A stretch of DNA of 64,000 nt from Gammaproteobacteria bacterium (lineage in GTDB: Bacteria > Pseudomonadota > Gammaproteobacteria > Pseudomonadales > Azotimanducaceae). The stretch is taken from positions 62,001 to 126,000 of the forward strand of contig JAPOYV010000114.1 of assembly GCA_026706385.1 (NCBI GenBank). The letters run 5' to 3'. The position numbers and the translations under genes are program-made. The notes under the pieces were generated by a model that was not told the origin of the DNA, searched no databases, and saw nothing but the letters and a program-made list of their open reading frames with translations. Below are positions 27,801 through 36,006 of this stretch, one piece after another. Positions within the stretch are counted from its first letter, which is position 1, and every line of letters starts with the position of its first letter.

Positions 27801-29979
27801 CGCGGCCGGCGACGCCGTCGGCTGGATCCGGAACGTGTCCGAAAGGGAGGACGCGCCGCCCCCGGCGACGCTCCTCGCCGCGCTGCCGGCGTTCCTGCAC
27901 GGCACGCTGGAGGCGCCGCTCGACCGGGACGTCTACCGCGTGGCAACCGCAGCCGGGACGCTCCGCATCGCCACGAACGGACCCACCGATACGTTCGGTT
28001 CGCTGCGAGGCGCCGACGGGACGATCCTTGCGCGAGACGACAACGGAGGTGACGGGACGAACTTCGCCATCCACGCCGAGGTCGGGCCAGGGGATCATCT
28101 CATCGACGTACGCGGCGCCGACGGCGCAACGGGCGCCTACACGCTGTCCGTCTCGTTCCTGGCCGCCGACGACCACGGCGACTCCGGCGAGACGGCGACG
28201 CCCGTAGCCGACCTGCCGTGGGTCGGTTGGGGCCGGTTGCAGCATGAGGACGACCGGGACGTCTTCCGGTTCGAGGTTCCGGAGAGCGGCGTGATCGAAG
28301 CAGACGCGCCCGGCGCCACCCTCGTGCTCTCGGACACGGAGGGGCGCACCATCGCCTCAGCGGAAGGAGGCGCCCGGTTGCGCTACGAGATGCCCGCGGG
28401 CGTCCTCGGAGGCACGTACCTGGTTCATGTGCTTGCGGCCGGGGCGACGCCGCATGCCTACGAACTCACGATCGGCTTCTCCCTGCACCCGAGTCCGGTG
28501 GCCTTCAGTCCAAGTGGCGGCCTGTCCACCTTCTTCGGCATCCACCTGGCGGACCTAGACGGCGACGGCGATCTGGATCTGATCAGTGGACCCACCTGGC
28601 AGGAGTACGAGGACGCGGCCACCTTCCTGTACGAGGATCGCCGCAGGTACTTGGTCGATCGCTCGCATCGCGTACGGGACGTGGCGGACGTGGACGCGGA
28701 CGGTGACGTCGACGCGCTGTCCGAATCGGCGGGAGCGATCATGTGGCTCGAGAACCTCGGGGACGCCACCTTCGTGGCGTGGACGATCGCCAGCGGCCCG
28801 GAAGACGTCTATCGGAGAGGCCCGATTGCCGTCGACCTGGACACGGATGGCGACGTGGACGTGATGACGCAAGTGTGGCAGGAGCGGCCCGATGGCTCGT
28901 ACGACTACCACGGCCGCTGGCACGAGAATCAGGGCTGGGGGATGTTCTCCGAGGCAAAGCCGCTGATCCACCGCGGGGGCGACGCGCCAGTCTGCGGGCC
29001 GCCTCCCTGCGGGTGGGTACTTGGGGCGGCGGATCTCGACGCCGACGGAGACGCGGACCTGGTGGCGGAGGAGTACGATCGGGGTCAGGCCCAGCTGCTG
29101 TGGTACGAGAACACGGACGGTCCGCCGTTTGCGGACCAGCGCGCGATCGGCGACCGTGGGGATCCCGCCCCGCACGGCTCTGTAGCGCAGGCGGCGGACC
29201 TCGACGGCGACGGCGACCTCGATCTGGTTGCCGCAACCGCGTCGGGAGCGGCCTGGCACGAGAACCTAGGCGGCGGCGTGTTCTCGCCGCATCGTGAACT
29301 GGCGCAGCGCATGGCCGGTGAGGCGATCACGGTCGCGGCGGCGGACCTCGACGGAGACCGTGATCTGGACATCGTGGCCTCCCGCCGGATCGAGGACGTC
29401 TACCCAACCGCCAAACTTGTGTGGCATGAGAACCTCGGCGGCGGCGCATTCTCGTCGGAACGGGTCATCGCCGAGGGTCCATACGCCGCCGATGCGGATC
29501 CAGCTCGTGCGGGCATCCACTACGTCGTACGTCCGGCGGACGTCGATGGCGACGGCGATGCCGACATGGTCGGTCAGTACAGTGACGGCTATTACGACTT
29601 GATCGCCAGTTGGCATGAAAACCAGGCGAACCACGGCGACGACCACGGCGATACGGCTGCGCAGGCGACCCTGGCCCCGGTGCTGCCCGCAGCGCTCTAC
29701 GGCGTGCTTGAGTCGCAGGAGGACCGCGACGTGTTTCGGTTTGTCACCGGGGACGGAGACCTGCGTGTGAGTTCCAGCGGGCACACCGACACCCTGGGTG
29801 CGGTGCTGGACCACGATGGCCGTGAACTCGCCGCGGACGACGACTCCGGAGACAACGCCAATTTCGCGATCACCGTGCCGGTGGTCCGCGGCACGCACTA
29901 CGTGGTGGTCAGCGGCGCCGGTGCAGCCACAGGTCGATACGCCCTGTCGGTGGTGTCCGTGCCTACGGCGTCGCCGTAA
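24823..29979 (+). CDS. giant secreted PPC / fibronectin III / FG-GAP repeat protein
   Basis: 1,718 residues from ATG 24823 (ATG 24832 also possible; the upstream 17 codons to 24772 are unlikely). Signal peptide 'RGSLAAVTATVTFAVCVAHA' predicts export. Order: four bacterial pre-peptidase C-terminal (PPC)-like domains at ~25-510, each starting near 'DDHGDT' and containing 'DVFRIDVP'; one fibronectin III domain ~530-628; FG-GAP/VCBS repeats ~660-1003 ('DLDGDGDLDV' type); two PPC-like domains ~1020-1216; more FG-GAP repeats ~1239-1592; a last PPC domain ~1605-1716. No catalytic domain is visible. Likely a calcium-binding adhesin or extracellular binding protein; no recognised secretion signal at the C-terminus. 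It lies between mobile-element remnants. Confidence 0.85.
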   Translation: MCRMRGSLAAVTATVTFAVCVAHAADDHGDNARDATLLPLGQPVAGEIRGTGDYDVFRVDVPGAGTLRFSSVGPTDVEAYLRDGDGRAPRIASDDDSGPGLNFAFEAELERGVVYLVVHGAPGAYAVKAQPADPGDDHGDTPAASSPLTLHSDAAIRHVRPKILLASTGHIGAGGADVDVFRIDVPRDGMRVSVRDAGAIDTDARLLDTTLGEIAVDATVGLPFRIDSQLDEGAYYLEVRAPVAGNYRVLATGDGAACICACPPAPTPADHGGTAETATLLPNGTPMTGVIADASDTDVFRIDLPSTAGLRVVAAAAARTRGELRDETGALVATDYTDGPPGLAFRMSASLSAGVYYLAVTGEPGPFAVRAWAQVYIQQTRLNPWGYDYDDLLLRLSAPLRLFTPDEALRGPRELRSTMGLISTHHDTDMFRIDVREDGTRVTVRGVAEPNRYSREEAGLYGRLLDPPNELLAVDGTNGEFGFEAELDAGVYYVELRGHTESGGVWMSGRPGGYRLVAYGDSRRRCGAPIRPAAPSRLAASAGDGEVRLAWTASPDDGGGAILRHEYRQRSQGGMYGEWIPIPDSAPAGSNATGFRLAGLVNGLTLRFEVRAVSAAGGGLFSNEARATPSRIRVLTPDVLPTGLSGSDRYLDSGAFAVRPIAADLDGDGDLDVLAVHTDDVAYGDYEAANYIAWYENDGGTFAAARLIEELTRVNPAGDPFTVAWSVQVADVVDDGDLDVFANRPLFSGGWYENLGGGDFSSRQSAPFSMAQAFADVDGDGDGDAVVLRAAAFPYGPDESASYDVAWWANEGDAGFAARGWLGGAPQVPLVYVSSALAADFDGDGDPDVVAGYRDAMLWYVNHGGGTFSSPRRIPDSAVGYGAGLHPVDMDGDGDPDLLAEGHLGIAWHENAGDSFNSRTTVTTERATSVRAADLDGDGDMDVVAASVRGVLLYENRGSGFSAGELISAREGIKAVDTADLDADGDPDVLYGPAAGDAVGWIRNVSEREDAPPPATLLAALPAFLHGTLEAPLDRDVYRVATAAGTLRIATNGPTDTFGSLRGADGTILARDDNGGDGTNFAIHAEVGPGDHLIDVRGADGATGAYTLSVSFLAADDHGDSGETATPVADLPWVGWGRLQHEDDRDVFRFEVPESGVIEADAPGATLVLSDTEGRTIASAEGGARLRYEMPAGVLGGTYLVHVLAAGATPHAYELTIGFSLHPSPVAFSPSGGLSTFFGIHLADLDGDGDLDLISGPTWQEYEDAATFLYEDRRRYLVDRSHRVRDVADVDADGDVDALSESAGAIMWLENLGDATFVAWTIASGPEDVYRRGPIAVDLDTDGDVDVMTQVWQERPDGSYDYHGRWHENQGWGMFSEAKPLIHRGGDAPVCGPPPCGWVLGAADLDADGDADLVAEEYDRGQAQLLWYENTDGPPFADQRAIGDRGDPAPHGSVAQAADLDGDGDLDLVAATASGAAWHENLGGGVFSPHRELAQRMAGEAITVAAADLDGDRDLDIVASRRIEDVYPTAKLVWHENLGGGAFSSERVIAEGPYAADADPARAGIHYVVRPADVDGDGDADMVGQYSDGYYDLIASWHENQANHGDDHGDTAAQATLAPVLPAALYGVLESQEDRDVFRFVTGDGDLRVSSSGHTDTLGAVLDHDGRELAADDDSGDNANFAITVPVVRGTHYVVVSGAGAATGRYALSVVSVPTASP

Positions 29980-30089
29980 CACCGGAAGGCGTCTCCGACG
30001 CGTCCAATGGCGGCCATTGAGAGGACTCTTGTCAACCCCCAAGAGCGAGTGTTTGGTCTCGTTCACATGTGATGCCAATGGACCGGCAC

Positions 30090-31305
30090 AAGGTCCACGA
30101 CAGAGTTCGAGCCCTACCATGCCTGCGGCGACTGGGTGCGGCGGCGCGCGAAGGAGCGATCCCGGGCGACTCGCTTGAGGACGGCGTTCTCCGCATCGAA
30201 AGAGCCGAGACGCCGGCCCCGGAGCACGCCGAGGACGTCGTCCTCGATCTCTACCGCCGCCTGCCGTCGACGCGCATCACGGACATCCTGCTCGAAGTCG
30301 ACGACGCCACCGGGTTCACCGACGCCTTCGGGCACCTGCGCACGGGATCCCCGTGCCGGGACCGCATCGGTCTGCTGTGCCTCGTCCTCGCCGAGGGCGT
30401 CACCTGGGACTGCGCAAGAATGGCGGACGCGACCGCCCATCGCGGATTCTGGGAGCTGATGCGGATCGCCCGATGGCACGTCGAGGGCGAAGCCTACGAA
30501 CGGGCGCTCGCAGCGGTCGAGGCCCAGGCCGCGCTGCCGATGGCGGCCTTCTGGGGCTCCGGCCGGACCGCCTCGGGAGACGGCCAGTTCTTCCCCGCCG
30601 GCGGCCGGGGCGAGACGATGAACCTCGTCAACGCCCGCTACGGGTTCGAACCGGGGGGTCAAGGCCTACTCGCACGTCTCCGACCGCTTCTCGCCGTTCG
30701 CGACCCAGACCATCCCGGCGACCGTCAACGAAGCCCCCTGCATCCTCGACGGCCTGCTGATGAACGAGACGGGGCGGCGCGTCCGCGAGCAGTACGCCGA
30801 CACCGGGGGCTTCACCGACCACGTGTTCGCCGCCTGCGCCGTTTCTCGGGTACGCCTTCGTCTCGCGCATACGCGACCTGCCCTCGAAGCGTCTGCACGT
30901 GTTCGGCCGGGCCGGCGTCCCGAAGGCGCTGCGGCCCCTCGTCGGGGGCACGGTGAATCCCGACCTGATCGCCCGGAACTGGACCGACATCCTGCGCGTC
31001 GCGGCGACGATGGCCGGAGGCGCGGTGCGCCCGAGCCAGATCCTGCGGAAACTCGCGTCCTATCCCCGGCAGAACGAGCTAGCGGCGGCCCTCCGCGAGG
31101 TCGGGCCGCGTCGAACGCGCTGTTCATGATCGAGTGGATCACCGATCCCGCGATGCGGCGGCGCGCGCAGATCGGACTGAACAAGGGCGAGGCCCACCAC
31201 GCGCTGAAGCGCGCCCTCAACTTCCACCAGCGCGGCGAGCTGCGGGACCGCACCGGCGAAGGGCAGCACTACCGCATCGCCAGCCTCAACCTCCTCGCCG
31301 CCATC
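30090..31305 (+). pseudogene. Tn3-family transposase remnant with three frameshifts
   Basis: Translated pieces in successive frames rebuild the C-terminal ~400 residues of a Tn3-family (DDE) transposase: 'TRITDILLEVDDATGFTDAF', 'RIARWHVEGEAYERAL', 'AAFWGSGRTASGDGQFF' (to ~30652); then 'VKAYSHVSDRFSPFATQTIP' to ~30840; then 'LLGYAFVSRIRDLPSKRLH' to ~31110; then 'FMIEWITDPAMRRRAQIGLN' and 'SLNLLAAIV' to ~31305. The N-terminal ~600 residues are missing. Not functional. It shows that this region hosted a Tn3-type transposon. Confidence 0.88.
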
Positions 31306-31613
31306 GTCAGGCCGACGTCGGTCTCGGTGAGGCAGACCTCCTCGGGCGCATGCGTCTCGATCCGGTTTTGCAGATCTCGGGGCTACGCGGCGACTTGGGC
31401 GTTGCCCACTTGACGTTCCAGTTGACGATGTTGATGGTTGGTCTCCTACGTCGTGGCAGCTCGCCTACGCTGTTAGAAGGCTGGCGTGCCGCCGTCGTGA
31501 TCGTCCGTTGTATGGCTGCGCGCAGGGGAGTTTGTCGAGGCGCGTCGGGACTCCCGACACGCGCCACCGCCGCCGTCAGGCCACGACGTGAGTTCATCTC
31601 AACTTATTGTTTT
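31306..31613. other. gene-free stretch between Tn3 remnant and dif-like site
   Basis: No supported gene. The base composition becomes AT-rich just before the dif-like site (31593-31624). No terminal inverted repeat of the Tn3 element was identified by eye. Confidence 0.4.
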
Positions 31614-31641
31614 ATTTAACATAATGGGTCTTATACGAAGT
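31614..31641 (-). other. dif-like XerC/XerD site (left)
   Basis: Read on the minus strand: XerC-type arm ACTTCGTATAA, 6-bp centre GACCCA, XerD arm TTATGTTAAAT. The XerD arm is identical to that of the E. coli chromosomal dif, and the XerC arm resembles plasmid pdif arms. On the plus strand the XerD arm lies to the left and the XerC arm faces the toxin-antitoxin genes. Confidence 0.8.
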
Positions 31642-31721
31642 TGCGTGCCGGGCCTGTGTTCTGCGGAGGCTTTGAAGCGGAGCCCTCGAACGGAATCCCG
31701 CATTTCTGGCCCCGTAACCGT

Positions 31722-32297
31722 TCAGGGCCGCAGTTTTGGGAGAACCGCGAGCCTGAAGTCCAGAGCGACATGGCGGGAACGGACCAGAAGGGGGTGTCGC
31801 CGGTCCAGCCGTCGTCGGGTTGTGCTGGCGTCGCGGTGGCGGGGTCGAGTTTGCCGCGCGCGACCGATGCCGCCGGGTCGGGAGTCGTGGTCGCCTTCGG
31901 GCCAGTTGTCGGGCGGGAACAGGACCAGTCCGTTGCGGTGGCGGCGCTTGCGCTGTCCTCCGGGGATCGGGCCGAGGGCGTCGAGGATCCGCCGCTGGGC
32001 GTCGCCGAGCCGGGTGCCGCATTCGGTTGGTTCCTCGGAGCCCGCGAAGGCGGGTTCCACGCAGGCGGCAGCGAGGCGGTCGACGTGCTCCGCCATGACG
32101 CGCGCGGTGATGCGGGCAATGCGGGCTGCGCATTCGGCGCATCGTCTGGACGTGGTGCAGCATGCCTTTGGCAGGCCAGGGCGAAGGTCCGGGACCAGGG
32201 CTTGGTGAAGAGCAAGGCGGTGTACCTCGGCATCGGTTACCGTCCGCTTCGCCGTCGCTGGCGCGGTGAATCGCGAACCGTTCGGCGCTTCGCTCAC
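31722..32297 (-). pseudogene. hypothetical gene, apparently frameshifted relative of the 33099-33401 gene
   Basis: A minus-strand frame ending in 'HRNGLVLFPPDNWPEGDHDS' is followed, one frame over, by 'ATPAQPDDGWTGDTPF'. The intact neighbour gene has 'NELVLFPPD', 'DHDSQPS' and 'APPDDGWTGNIPF' in one frame, so this copy seems to carry a frameshift around 31880. The N-terminal part ('CAECAARIARITARVMAEH') is unrelated to the neighbour and unrecognised. Boundaries are approximate. Confidence 0.4.
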
Positions 32298-32704
32298 CCC
32301 GGGACGACAATCTCGAGGTCAATGCCCTGGAAGTCATCGACGTCCAGGGTCGCCAACTGGAACCCGTTTCTCTCGGCAGTGCCCGCGATCTGTGCGTCGG
32401 CGAGGCTCATGGGCATTCCCATGCCACGCCGCGCGGCACGAAACCGCGCGCTCGCCAACGCCGCAGCCTGATCGAAGGCGACAACCCGTCCTGCGAATCC
32501 TTCGACTATGCCCTGGAACGCCTTGCGCAAGCGCTGCTTCCGGCGCCCGTCGGGCAGCAGTTCTATCCCGTAGGTGATTTCGTCGACCACGATCGCCGCC
32601 AGATAGAGCCGGGACGCCGGTTGGCGATCGAGCCAGGCGACGACTTCGAGGTCCGGGTGGCGTCGCATGCTGGCCGAGACAACGTTGGTGTCCAGCAGGA
32701 TCAC
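32294..32704 (-). CDS. PIN-domain toxin, FitB/VapC type
   Basis: 136 residues. PIN-domain ribonuclease of a type II toxin-antitoxin system. Acidic metal-site residues are visible: Asp5 in 'MILLDTNVVSA', Glu in 'VVDEITYGIELLP', Asp in 'MSLADAQIAGTA' and Asp in 'LATLDVDDFQ'. The 'ITYGIELLP(D)G..K..L' segment is characteristic of FitB. Its start overlaps the antitoxin stop by 4 bases (ATGA), the usual antitoxin-first coupling. Confidence 0.92.
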   Translation of the reverse strand: MILLDTNVVSASMRRHPDLEVVAWLDRQPASRLYLAAIVVDEITYGIELLPDGRRKQRLRKAFQGIVEGFAGRVVAFDQAAALASARFRAARRGMGMPMSLADAQIAGTAERNGFQLATLDVDDFQGIDLEIVVPG

Positions 32705-32958
32705 TCTTGCTTCCCAGGGTCGTACTGGTCGGTCGAGAAGTCGATCGGCGCATCAAGCTCCCGGTCAGGCAGCTCGATGTCCGCGCCTTCGGCACCGACG
32801 TGCCTGCGGATCATCGCCCCGATCGGCTCTTCGTCGGCCACCGCAGCGCGCAAAGCCCGCCTGACGGTCTCCTCGAGCGAGACGCCTTCACGCGCTGCTC
32901 GCGTTTTCAGGCGCCCCACGGTCTCATCGTCGAGGCGACGAACACTCAGGTTGGCCAT
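32701..32958 (-). CDS. FitA-like ribbon-helix-helix antitoxin
   Basis: 85 residues from ATG 32958. N-terminal 'MANLSVRRLDDETVGRLKTR' followed by 'REGVSLEETVRRALR' is the FitA/VapB ribbon-helix-helix DNA-binding domain; the C-terminal tail ('DFSTDQYDPGKQE') would wrap the toxin. FitA-type proteins repress their own operon as a complex with the toxin. The frame extends 13 codons upstream but the 'MANLSV' start fits the family. Confidence 0.9.
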   Translation of the reverse strand: MANLSVRRLDDETVGRLKTRAAREGVSLEETVRRALRAAVADEEPIGAMIRRHVGAEGADIELPDRELDAPIDFSTDQYDPGKQE

Positions 32959-33098
32959 GGCTGGTGTACTCCTCACGCGTGGGGCAAATGCTAGCAATCT
33001 AGACTATGTGCTTGCAAGGTGAGACCCGCACCGGGGAGCCGGACACGCGCTGGCCTCGGCACGACCACCAGCCGGAGGGCCGCCGCGCCCGAACGCGA

Positions 33099-33401
33099 CT
33101 AGAAGGGGATGTTGCCCGTCCAGCCGTCGTCGGGCGGCGCCGGCGTCGGGGTGGCGGGCTCGGGCTGCGGCGTGCGACGGGCGACGGAAGGCTGGGAGTC
33201 GTGGTCCGCGTCGGTCCGGCGGTCGGGCGGGAACAGGACCAGTTCGTTGCTGACGGCGATGTTTTCGTTGATGACGATGTTGTAGCCGTCGCCGTTGCGG
33301 TGGCGGAAGGCGACGCCGACGAGGGTGCGCAGAGTGCGCTTCTCGCCGGCGGAGTCGACTTTGCGGGGGCTGTAGACGTCGAGTCTCGGGGGGTTCTCCA
33401 T
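33099..33401 (-). CDS. conserved hypothetical protein of mobile elements
   Basis: 100 residues. 'GEKRTLRTLVGVAFRHRNGDGYNIVINENIAVSNELVLFPP' as a region (key residues VGVAF, NGDG, NELVLFPP) resembles small plasmid/ICE proteins of the form '...W..VGVAF.N.DGS...LDALP..G.L.LR'. The C-terminal half is a Pro/Thr-rich tail ending 'PPDDGWTGNIPF'. Function unknown. First gene of the minus-strand run in the Xer-flanked module; a degraded relative lies at the other end. Confidence 0.6.
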   Translation of the reverse strand: MENPPRLDVYSPRKVDSAGEKRTLRTLVGVAFRHRNGDGYNIVINENIAVSNELVLFPPDRRTDADHDSQPSVARRTPQPEPATPTPAPPDDGWTGNIPF

Positions 33402-34022
33402 GGTGGATGCTCCTGATTGGGTCCGGCTACCGCCGGGGGAAGGGTTCGCGAAGGAAGTGCGTCCGGCGTGCGGCGCGGGTCAAGGCCGGCCGCCATGAGG
33501 CGGTCGCCCGGAGGGTTTGCCTTGACGCGGGCCGGACCGGCCGGACGAGTCTGGAGCGCGACCCTTTCCCAAGTCGTTCTCGCGCACATTATTGCACGCT
33601 TAGGCGAAATAGTAGGATGTAAAGCGTAAATATGTCGAATACAGGTTTGCAATATACCTCCTCAGGTCCACAGGCAGGATGAAATTCCTAGTAACTTCGC
33701 ATAATAGTAACTATGTCAAGTCCGGTCGTCTTCTGGGTCGGACGAGGCGGCTGTCATCGGGATGGACTCGTTGGTCAAAGAGTGGCGGAGGCTGCGTGTC
33801 GAAGCCTGAACGGCGGCTACTGGCACCAACGACTCGGTTGAGCGACACCGTCGCGGGGATTACCCGAGTGCTCGAGTTGCCCCTTGATTCTCCTCTGCGT
33901 TCCCGCGAACTATGTAGGAACGTCTGTGGGGACAGGTCCGAATACCGCGACAATTATTACAATAAAAGCATGGTCTTATGTGTTGTGTTCGACGCCTGGT
34001 CGGGTTGCCAGCCCCCTGACTC
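33402..34022. other. gene-free stretch containing the right Xer site
   Basis: Apart from the dif-like site at 33694-33721 I see no supported gene. The 33590-33720 part is AT-rich compared with its surroundings. A plus-strand open frame starting at 33679 begins inside the Xer site and has no recognisable domain. Confidence 0.5.
33694..33721 (+). other. dif-like XerC/XerD site (right)
   Basis: XerC-type arm ACTTCGCATAA, centre TAGTAA, XerD-type arm CTATGTCAAGT. The XerC arm shares CGCATAA with gammaproteobacterial dif; the XerD arm matches the E. coli arm at 8 of 11 positions. Orientation is opposite to the left site. Confidence 0.62.
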
Positions 34023-35879
34023 TCAACGCGGCGTGTACCAGATCGGCGACGAGTAGGCGCGTTCCTGGATCACGAGGGGCGTCCCCTCGGGCAGGCTGTC
34101 GATGCCGTAGCGGGCCGCGTCGTAGGTCGTCCAGCGCGGCGTGGGTATCTGGATGACCCGGACGTAGTAGAAGGCTGCGGCCTCAGGGTCGAAGTCGGAA
34201 TCGACCCACCGCGTTGCGAATTCGGCGGCACCGACCGTGTTGGCGTAAGTCGCCTTGGCCGCGTCCACCGTCGACGCAACGGGCTCGAGCCGGTCATCGG
34301 CACCGATCGTGCGGTCGCCGGACCAAGCGACGTCGTACACCTGCTCGTGCAAGCCGCCGTGCCGGTCGCGCCAACCCTTGACGACTTGTAGACGATCGAG
34401 ATTGGCGCCGTCGGGGGCCTTCATTGCCCCGACCAGGAAAGTCGGCACGCCGCCGTCCGGTCTCGAGGGAAGGTCGGCGCCCATGGGAACGCCCTTGCCG
34501 TAGCCGACGGCGGCAAGGTTCGGCTCCGCGGCATCGGCGGCCTCGTAGTCCCAACCACCGAAAAACCGCAACGTGACTCGCGGCCCGGTGCTGGCGTAGA
34601 CCTCGCGGCGCTTGAAGGCGGCGAACAGGGCCTCGCGCGTATTGGCCTCGGCCCAGACCGCCGCATAACCGGAGCCGCTGTAGGTTGATGCCGTCAGGGC
34701 GCGATACGGGCCCGGTTCGATGCTGGCCATCTTGCCCCAGAAGTCGTCCTCCGCGACCGCCGCCAGACCGTTGTGGGAGTCCGTGCTGCCGATCATGCCG
34801 AACTTGAACGGATTGACGCCGAGCGTTGCCTGCTGCGCGAGTCCGAGCTTCAGCGCGCCCCGGGCGTAGGATTGCGTCACCTCGGCGTCGGCTTGGGCCG
34901 GCTTGCCCGGTACATGCCCCCAGGTTTCGTGGTCTGCGAACTCGTCCGCGACTGAGATCAGTGGATGCGTCTCGCTGTCGCCCTTGATCTGCGTGACCTC
35001 GACCACGGGCTCCCGGGCCGCGCGCACGCTCGCGTCGGCGGATGTCAGAGGATCGCCGCCATAGGTTCTCGGGGCGAACATCTGCCCGCGGCTCAAGTTG
35101 CTGTTGTGCGGAATGGAAATGACCTCGCTGCCGGTCAGCTTCTCGTACGCCTCGAGGTAGGCCCAGAGATCCTCGGGATTGGGGCTGTCGTATTTCGAGA
35201 ACGGCAATGTCCGGCGCGTATGCTCGGGGCCGCCGACGAAGAGGACGTTGCGATGCAGCATGGCCGGGTCGGAGCTCGAATACTCGTAGCCGGCGAAGGT
35301 CGTGAAGGTGCCCGGGTCGTAGTGCCGCTCCGCAGCGTCGACCACCTCGTGCCACACCTCTCGGCGGAAGTTGTCGTCGATGCCGTAGTCGACGTTCCAG
35401 GCGGCTTTGCCCGCTAGAAGCGTCTTGGTCCCGTCGTTGTAGGCCTTGAGATTGTCCGCGCCGAGAACCTCGGACAGCGGCGGTGCGGACGCGAAGAAGT
35501 CCGCCCAGCGCTTGGCGTCGTCCGTTGCCAAGAGGCGTTCGTCGCCGCTGGTCAAGGCCGGCAATACGCCGAGGTTTTCGGCGTGGTCGGCGATGAGCAG
35601 GAAGTCCAACGGTTGTCGCAGACGCACGTCCGCGCCGCCGGTGGCAGTGACGGGCTGTCCCTTGGCGAAGCGGTACGCCTCGTCGGGCGTCAGCCGGCTT
35701 CCCATTCCGAAGGCGTCACCGGAAAGGTAGGTGTGGACGTGGGTGTCGCCCCAGTAGACAGTGTCGGGATGCGTACCCGCTGCCGGTGCGGCGGCCTGCG
35801 TGCCAAGCAGGGCCAGGAACGTCAAGGTCGTCGAGTGTGCAGTGCGCAAGGTGAACGGCCGGCCACGTGACCGCCACAC
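34023..35879 (-). CDS. DUF3604 domain exported protein (PHP-like)
   Basis: 618 residues from GTG 35879; a hydrophobic stretch 'TTLTFLALLGTQAAAPAAG' suggests a signal peptide. Metal-site-like motifs of the DUF3604/PHP fold are visible: 'YWGDTHVHTYLSGDA', 'FLLIADHAENLG', 'ISIPHNSNLSRG' and 'FGMIGSTDSHNG'. Predicted metal-dependent hydrolase in the periplasm or exterior; substrate unknown. Stand-alone gene just right of the accessory region. The exact start is uncertain because no ATG precedes the signal segment closely. Confidence 0.88.
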   Translation of the reverse strand: MWRSRGRPFTLRTAHSTTLTFLALLGTQAAAPAAGTHPDTVYWGDTHVHTYLSGDAFGMGSRLTPDEAYRFAKGQPVTATGGADVRLRQPLDFLLIADHAENLGVLPALTSGDERLLATDDAKRWADFFASAPPLSEVLGADNLKAYNDGTKTLLAGKAAWNVDYGIDDNFRREVWHEVVDAAERHYDPGTFTTFAGYEYSSSDPAMLHRNVLFVGGPEHTRRTLPFSKYDSPNPEDLWAYLEAYEKLTGSEVISIPHNSNLSRGQMFAPRTYGGDPLTSADASVRAAREPVVEVTQIKGDSETHPLISVADEFADHETWGHVPGKPAQADAEVTQSYARGALKLGLAQQATLGVNPFKFGMIGSTDSHNGLAAVAEDDFWGKMASIEPGPYRALTASTYSGSGYAAVWAEANTREALFAAFKRREVYASTGPRVTLRFFGGWDYEAADAAEPNLAAVGYGKGVPMGADLPSRPDGGVPTFLVGAMKAPDGANLDRLQVVKGWRDRHGGLHEQVYDVAWSGDRTIGADDRLEPVASTVDAAKATYANTVGAAEFATRWVDSDFDPEAAAFYYVRVIQIPTPRWTTYDAARYGIDSLPEGTPLVIQERAYSSPIWYTPR

Positions 35880-36006
35880 TGTAACGCCTGCGGGCCTCCT
35901 TCGCGTAACGACGATGGCCGCGCCTGTAAGCCAACGTGGTGGCCGGTCGCGACTGGTAGACCACCGTTGCCGTATGTATGTTCTGCAGGGATCCAACGGA
36001 GACAGC

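Larger units (their letters stand above)
31614..33721. mobile_element. candidate pdif module: toxin-antitoxin cassette between inverted Xer sites
   Basis: A 2.1-kb segment bounded by two dif-like sites in opposite orientation, with the XerC arms pointing inwards. It holds a FitA/FitB-type pair and two related hypothetical genes, all on the minus strand, and no recombinase. This is the architecture of pdif modules of Acinetobacter plasmids, which are thought to move through host XerC/XerD and often carry toxin-antitoxin pairs. Finding one here in what appears to be chromosomal DNA is inference from sequence alone. Confidence 0.62.

Noticed and set aside
26808..29600. Tandem DNA repeat or CRISPR-like periodicity in the large protein gene
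   Set aside because: The periodic GACGGCGACGGCGAC pieces encode FG-GAP Asp/Gly motifs at uneven spacing; there are no constant repeats with spacers. No CRISPR array was seen anywhere in the window.
31614..31641. Similarity to a loxP arm (TATACGAAGTT)
   Set aside because: The full 28 bp fit the XerC/XerD dif layout much better, including an identical XerD arm, and no Cre-like gene is present.
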